Part shown: one piece after another, positions 60,544 through 64,000 of the stretch
Layout of the letters: every line of letters begins with the position of its first letter
Numbering within the stretch: the first letter of the stretch is position 1
Translations under genes and position numbers: made by a program
The notes under the pieces: generated by a model
What the model was told of the DNA's origin: nothing
What the model saw: only the letters and a program-made list of their open reading frames with translations
The model's database searches: none
From: Tumebacillus permanentifrigoris
GTDB taxonomy: Bacteria; Bacillota; Bacilli; Tumebacillales; Tumebacillaceae
NCBI RefSeq assembly: GCF_003148565.1
Contig: NZ_QGGL01000015.1
Location: 1-64,000 of the forward strand
Length of the DNA: 64,000 nucleotides
Reading direction: 5' to 3'

Positions 60544-61029
60544 TTGTCTGGCATCCAGAAATTGCTGAAGAGCTTCTCCTACGCGATCGAAGGCATGATG
60601 CATACGCTGAACACCCAGCGCAACATGCGCATCCACTTCGGGGTAGCATTTCTCGCGATGATCTTGGCGCTGTTCCTCGATCTGTCCAAGACGGAGATCA
60701 TCCTGTTGTTTTTCTCAATCGTACTCGTGGTGGCTGCCGAGTTGTTCAACACAGCGATCGAGGCTGTGGTCGACTTGGTCACCCGCGACTATCACCCGCT
60801 TGCCAAGACTGCCAAAGACGTGGCGGCGGCCGCCGTCCTCCTGACGGCAGGTCATGCGGTGATAGTCGGTTTTTTTGTCTTCGCAGACAAAATTGTTCCG
60901 CTACATCTACGGCATTGGGATGCGACAGGGGGGATGGCGGTCTACGTCGCTTTTATCCCGCTGGGGTTGCTGGTGTTGCTTCTGATCTCCTGGCGGGCCT
61001 ACCTGCGCTTCAAGCGCAACCATACATAA
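60544..61029 (+). CDS. dgkA: Undecaprenol/diacylglycerol kinase DgkA
   Basis: The 161-residue membrane kinase recycles lipid carriers by phosphorylating undecaprenol. SFSYAIEGMMHTLNTQRNMRIH, three helices and the catalytic AAELFNTAIEAVVDLVTRDYHPLAKTAKDVAAAAVLL are typical. An extra hydrophobic helix at the C-terminus makes it longer than the usual 120-130 residues. TTG at 60544 has GGGGGTG about 7 bases upstream; GTG 60535, overlapping the ybeY stop, is an alternative. Confidence 0.93.
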   Translation: MSGIQKLLKSFSYAIEGMMHTLNTQRNMRIHFGVAFLAMILALFLDLSKTEIILLFFSIVLVVAAELFNTAIEAVVDLVTRDYHPLAKTAKDVAAAAVLLTAGHAVIVGFFVFADKIVPLHLRHWDATGGMAVYVAFIPLGLLVLLLISWRAYLRFKRNHT

Positions 61030-61042
61030 TGAGGTGAACCAC

Positions 61043-61462
61043 ATGGAACGACATCAATTGATCGACCGCGCACGCTCTGCTCGAGAGAACGCCTATGTTC
61101 CGTACTCGAAGTTCCCGGTCGGAGCGGCGTTGCTCCTCGACGACGGGCGCGTCATCAGCGGCTGCAACATCGAAAACGCTTCCTATGGCCTCTCCAACTG
61201 TGCAGAGCGCACCGCGATATTTAAAGCGGTCTCAGAAGGGAAGCCTACCATTAAGCACATCGCGGTCATCGCCGACACCGATGGCCCTGTCTCACCGTGC
61301 GGCATGTGCCGCCAAGTGATGGCGGAGTTCTGCTCACCAGAAACCCCGGTCACGTTGACCAATCTCAAAAACGATGTACTTGAAACCACTGTGGGCGAAT
61401 TGCTGCCCTTTGCTTTTCTAAAGGAGGATCTCGATGAGTCAGTCAACAAAGCAAACGGATAA
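61043..61462 (+). CDS. cdd: Cytidine deaminase
   Basis: The 139-residue enzyme deaminates cytidine and deoxycytidine. YSKFPVGAALLLDDG, NIENASYGLSNCAERTAIFKA (catalytic CAE) and SPCGMCRQVMAEF (zinc Cys pair) are all intact. ATG at 61043 has GAGGTG 6 bases upstream. Its end overlaps the start of era by 29 bases. Confidence 0.97.
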   Translation: MERHQLIDRARSARENAYVPYSKFPVGAALLLDDGRVISGCNIENASYGLSNCAERTAIFKAVSEGKPTIKHIAVIADTDGPVSPCGMCRQVMAEFCSPETPVTLTNLKNDVLETTVGELLPFAFLKEDLDESVNKANG

Positions 61463-62369
61463 TACCACCAGCCAACAAACACACTCAGGATTTGTCGCCA
61501 TCATCGGCCGTCCGAACGTCGGTAAATCGACCCTGATGAACTTCATGATCGGCCAGAAAGTCGCGATCATGTCTGACAAGCCGCAGACCACCCGCAACCG
61601 GATTCATGGCGTGCTGACCCGCGAAGAGGGCCAGATCATCTTCATGGACACCCCTGGCATTCACAAGCCGAAGCACAAACTCGGTGAGCAGATGGTCAGA
61701 ACGGCGATCGACACGCTCAATGGCGTCGAGGCGGTGCTGTTCATCGTCGACGCGACGATGCCCAAGGGCGCAGGTGATGAGTACATCATCGAAATCCTGA
61801 AAAAAGTCAAAGACACCCCGGTCTATCTGTTGATCAACAAGGTCGACATCGTGGAAAAAAACACCCTGCTCGGCATCATCTCGTCGTACAAAGACGACTA
61901 CCCGTTTGCCGAAATCATTCCGATCTCGGCGAAGACGGGCGACAACGTCGACCGCCTCGTCGACAACCTGATGGACCGCTTGCCGGAAGGTCCATATTAC
62001 TACCCGCCGGATATGGTCACCGACCATCCGGAGCGTTTTATCATCGCAGAATTGATCCGTGAGAAGTGCCTGCACCACACGCGTGAAGAAGTGCCGCACT
62101 CGATCGCTGTCGAGATCGAGCGCATGCAATTCCGCGAAGAGAAGGACATGCTGGTCGTCTATGCTGCCATCTACACGGAGCGCGAGACGCAGAAGGCGAT
62201 CATCATCGGCAAGCAAGGGGCGCTGCTCAAGAAAATTGGACAACTCGCTCGCCATGACATCGAGCGTCTGATGGGCTCCAAGGTGTACCTTGAACTGTGG
62301 GTAAAAGTCAAGGAAGACTGGCGTAACCGCGAGCACATGTTGCGCAACTTTGGCTTCTCCGAAGAGTAA
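61434..62369 (+). CDS. era: Ribosome-assembly GTPase Era
   Basis: The 311-residue protein joins a G domain (GRPNVGKS at 25-32, DTPGIHKPKH, NKVDIVEKN) to a KH domain (AIIIGKQGALLKKIGQLAR) that binds the 16S rRNA 3' end. The N-terminus is extended by about 15 polar residues rich in Thr and Gln. ATG at 61434 lies inside cdd with AAAGGAGG 6 bases upstream, indicating translational coupling. Confidence 0.98.
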   Translation: MSQSTKQTDNTTSQQTHSGFVAIIGRPNVGKSTLMNFMIGQKVAIMSDKPQTTRNRIHGVLTREEGQIIFMDTPGIHKPKHKLGEQMVRTAIDTLNGVEAVLFIVDATMPKGAGDEYIIEILKKVKDTPVYLLINKVDIVEKNTLLGIISSYKDDYPFAEIIPISAKTGDNVDRLVDNLMDRLPEGPYYYPPDMVTDHPERFIIAELIREKCLHHTREEVPHSIAVEIERMQFREEKDMLVVYAAIYTERETQKAIIIGKQGALLKKIGQLARHDIERLMGSKVYLELWVKVKEDWRNREHMLRNFGFSEE

Positions 62370-62491
62370 GCCACTGGCACGCATTCGGCGCAGAACTCCA
62401 AGCAATTCCATAGTATAGGGTAGGGACGGATTGCGAACTCTAGGGTTACACTGTTTGGCACCCTCACTTTGGAACGAAAGGGATGAGCTGC

Positions 62492-62647
62492 ATGCGTGAT
62501 TTCTCGTGGCGATATTTCGAAAGTACAGGTGAGATTGATGCCTACTTACTCTATAAAGAGCATCAAACGATTTGCAACTCCTGCAGCAGCTCCGAAGATG
62601 CAGAGCCGGTCCTCAACCATTCGGAAGGGGAACCGGTGGCGGAGTAA
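62492..62647 (+). CDS. yqzL: YqzL-like small protein
   Basis: A 51-residue protein starting MRDFSWRYFESTGEIDAYLLYKE, which is the YqzL family signature, followed by a short polar Cys/Ser/Glu tail. It lies between era and recO as in B. subtilis. The function is unknown. ATG 62492 is used; ATG 62483 is also possible. Confidence 0.9.
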   Translation: MRDFSWRYFESTGEIDAYLLYKEHQTICNSCSSSEDAEPVLNHSEGEPVAE

Positions 62648-62668
62648 GGAGCGAACGGTGGCAACTCC

Positions 62669-63424
62669 ATGAAAAAAGTAGATGCCCTCGTCTTGCGGAC
62701 GATCGACTATGGAGAGAGCCACAAGATCCTAACGCTCCTCACTCCAACGTATGGGAAGATCGCCGTGATGGCACGCGGTGCCAAAAAGCCGTCCAGCCAA
62801 CTTGGTTCGATCTCCCAGCCTTTTACATACGGCACCTACCTGCTCATGATCAGTGAGCGGGGGATGGGAACCGTGGCACAAGCTGATCTGATCGATTCCT
62901 TTCGCAAGATTCGCGAGGACTTGTTCAAGACCGCCTACGCATCGTATATGATGGAACTCATCGATCGATTTACAGAAGAACGCGAACCGTCGGCGGGGAT
63001 CTTCCTGCTTGCGCTGACGTTGCTATCATACCTCGCGGACGACAAGGACCCGGAAGTCCTGATGCGGTTGACCGAAGTGAAGATGCTCGATTTTGCAGGA
63101 ATTCGTCCCGACCTGTTCCATTGTGCGAACTGTGGACAACCTGTGGAGACGACGATTCGCTTTAGCATCATCAAGGGCGGCCCCTTGTGTAGCGATTGTC
63201 AAGCATCTGATGAGCGTGCGATCTGGATCAAGCCTGCGACGTTGCGGCTTTTGCAAACGTTTCAAGCGATGGACGTGCGCCGCTTAGGTGAGATCAATGT
63301 CGGAGAGGACGTCCGGCGTCAGATGAACAAAGTCTTGCGTCAGTACTACGACGAATACAGCGGCGTTCAATTGCGCACGCGAGCCTTTTTGGATCAGCTT
63401 CACAAATACGAACTCGATTTCTAG
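62669..63424 (+). CDS. recO: DNA repair protein RecO
   Basis: The 251-residue mediator helps load RecA in the RecFOR pathway. An N-terminal OB fold (VDALVLRTIDYGESHKILTLL) is followed by a helical domain and a zinc finger (CANCG ... CSDC). GGTGG lies 7 bases before the ATG. Confidence 0.96.
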   Translation: MKKVDALVLRTIDYGESHKILTLLTPTYGKIAVMARGAKKPSSQLGSISQPFTYGTYLLMISERGMGTVAQADLIDSFRKIREDLFKTAYASYMMELIDRFTEEREPSAGIFLLALTLLSYLADDKDPEVLMRLTEVKMLDFAGIRPDLFHCANCGQPVETTIRFSIIKGGPLCSDCQASDERAIWIKPATLRLLQTFQAMDVRRLGEINVGEDVRRQMNKVLRQYYDEYSGVQLRTRAFLDQLHKYELDF

Positions 63425-63447
63425 CCTTGTGAGGAGTGGTGAACAAA

Positions 63448-63945
63448 ATGGCACAGCCGACGCTTGAGAAGATCGATATCCTGCGCCAGCGTTGCGACAT
63501 CAGCTATGCGGCAGCCTGCGCTGTGCTGGAGCGCAACAACGGCAACGTGGTACAGGCGCTGATTGAGATGGAGAGCACCGATGGCAAGCCGGATCTGATG
63601 GAACAGGTCGAGGAGCGGATGACGGTGATGGGCCACGACTTGTGGGACAAGATCCAAGACCTTGTCCGCAGTGGACAGACCACCAAGATACGTGTGATGA
63701 AGGGGGGTCGCACGGTGTTGACGATCCCGACCGCAGTAGGCGCAGTCACCGCGATGTTGTTCCCCTACGTGACGTTAGCCGCCACGGTCGCAGCGATGGC
63801 TGGCAAGTACGTCCTCGTCTGGGACAAGCGCCAGCCGAGCAGCACCGGACGGGAAGTCAACACTGGCCACGCGCCCGGCGTGATGAACGTCCACCACGAA
63901 GAAGTGGTCGCGACCCCTTGCGAACTCCAGACGGTGCAGCACTAA
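63448..63945 (+). CDS. UBA-like and DUF4342 domain protein
   Basis: The 165-residue protein has an N-terminal UBA-like three-helix part (EKIDILRQRCDISYAAACAVLERNNGNVVQALI) and a DUF4342 domain with VMKGGRTVLTIPTAVGAVTAM and a hydrophobic stretch that could touch the membrane. The function is unknown. ATG at 63448 has GGAG about 11 bases upstream. Ends in a strong terminator. Confidence 0.85.
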   Translation: MAQPTLEKIDILRQRCDISYAAACAVLERNNGNVVQALIEMESTDGKPDLMEQVEERMTVMGHDLWDKIQDLVRSGQTTKIRVMKGGRTVLTIPTAVGAVTAMLFPYVTLAATVAAMAGKYVLVWDKRQPSSTGREVNTGHAPGVMNVHHEEVVATPCELQTVQH

Positions 63946-63952
63946 GCACGAG

Positions 63953-63995
63953 GAAAAAGGAGCCACCCGCGATCTGCGGATGGCTCCTTTTTTTG
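63953..63995 (+). terminator. Terminator after the DUF4342 gene
   Basis: AAGGAGCCA-CCGC and GCGG-TGGCTCCTT pair with one mismatch; seven T follow. Confidence 0.9.
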
Positions 63996-64000
63996 CGTAG

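Overview
The window is bacterial chromosome, mid-50s percent GC by eye. It comes from an endospore-forming Gram-positive of the Bacilli. Sporulation genes (gpr, spoIIP, yqfC, yqfD, an alpha/beta SASP) and the gene order holA - rpsT - gpr - spoIIP - yqxA - lepA - hemW - hrcA - grpE - dnaK - dnaJ - prmA - rsmE - mtaB ... rpsU - yqeY - yqfC - yqfD - phoH - yqfF - ybeY - dgkA - cdd - era - yqzL - recO match a well-known Bacillus subtilis block. A class II ribonucleotide reductase, an archaeal-type (group III) chaperonin and the overall style suggest the Alicyclobacillaceae, something like Tumebacillus. That placement is inference.

Layout. 1-140 is the 3' end of a 23S rRNA gene, with no 5S gene after it. 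0.2-9.7 kb holds household and signalling genes: a CcdC-like membrane protein, a two-component system, a pentapeptide-repeat protein, a Nudix hydrolase, an MHYT-PAS-GGDEF-EAL protein, an MBL hydrolase, a corrinoid adenosyltransferase and a HAD phosphatase. 9.9-13.7 kb is nrdR-nrdJ with an NrdR box. The adenosyltransferase at 8.3 kb could supply the adenosylcobalamin that NrdJ needs.

13.7-26.6 kb is the accessory part. It holds an AT-rich GNAT gene; a probable peptide locus (29-residue precursor, RRE-M50 membrane metalloprotease, 732-residue TPR protein); a Pro/Gly/His repeat protein; a c-di-AMP riboswitch ahead of an NlpC/P60 hydrolase; an exported beta-carbonic anhydrase; an SLH-glucosaminidase; a 40-residue membrane peptide; a His-rich CDF transporter; uvsE and a type II NADH dehydrogenase.

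27-64 kb is the conserved sporulation, heat-shock, translation and DNA-repair block with insertions. A SASP and a papain-like protease sit between holA and rpsT. A truncated fatty-acyl-AMP-ligase-like protein and a catalytically dead SGNH-like protein separate gpr from spoIIP. A Cas4-like nuclease precedes hrcA. A group III chaperonin sits inside the CIRCE-controlled hrcA-dnaK operon. A repeat coiled-coil protein, deoC, a Na/Pi transporter and an RlmI-like methyltransferase lie between mtaB and rpsU. The PgpH c-di-AMP phosphodiesterase at 58 kb lies in the same window as the c-di-AMP riboswitch at 20 kb.

The best candidate for an undescribed system is the peptide locus at 15.55-19.23 kb. A short Cys-containing peptide gene with its own promoter is followed by an intrinsic terminator, then by a membrane protease carrying a leader-recognition domain and a large TPR protein with a degenerate NTPase-like N-terminus. 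No other modification enzyme or transporter gene is adjacent.
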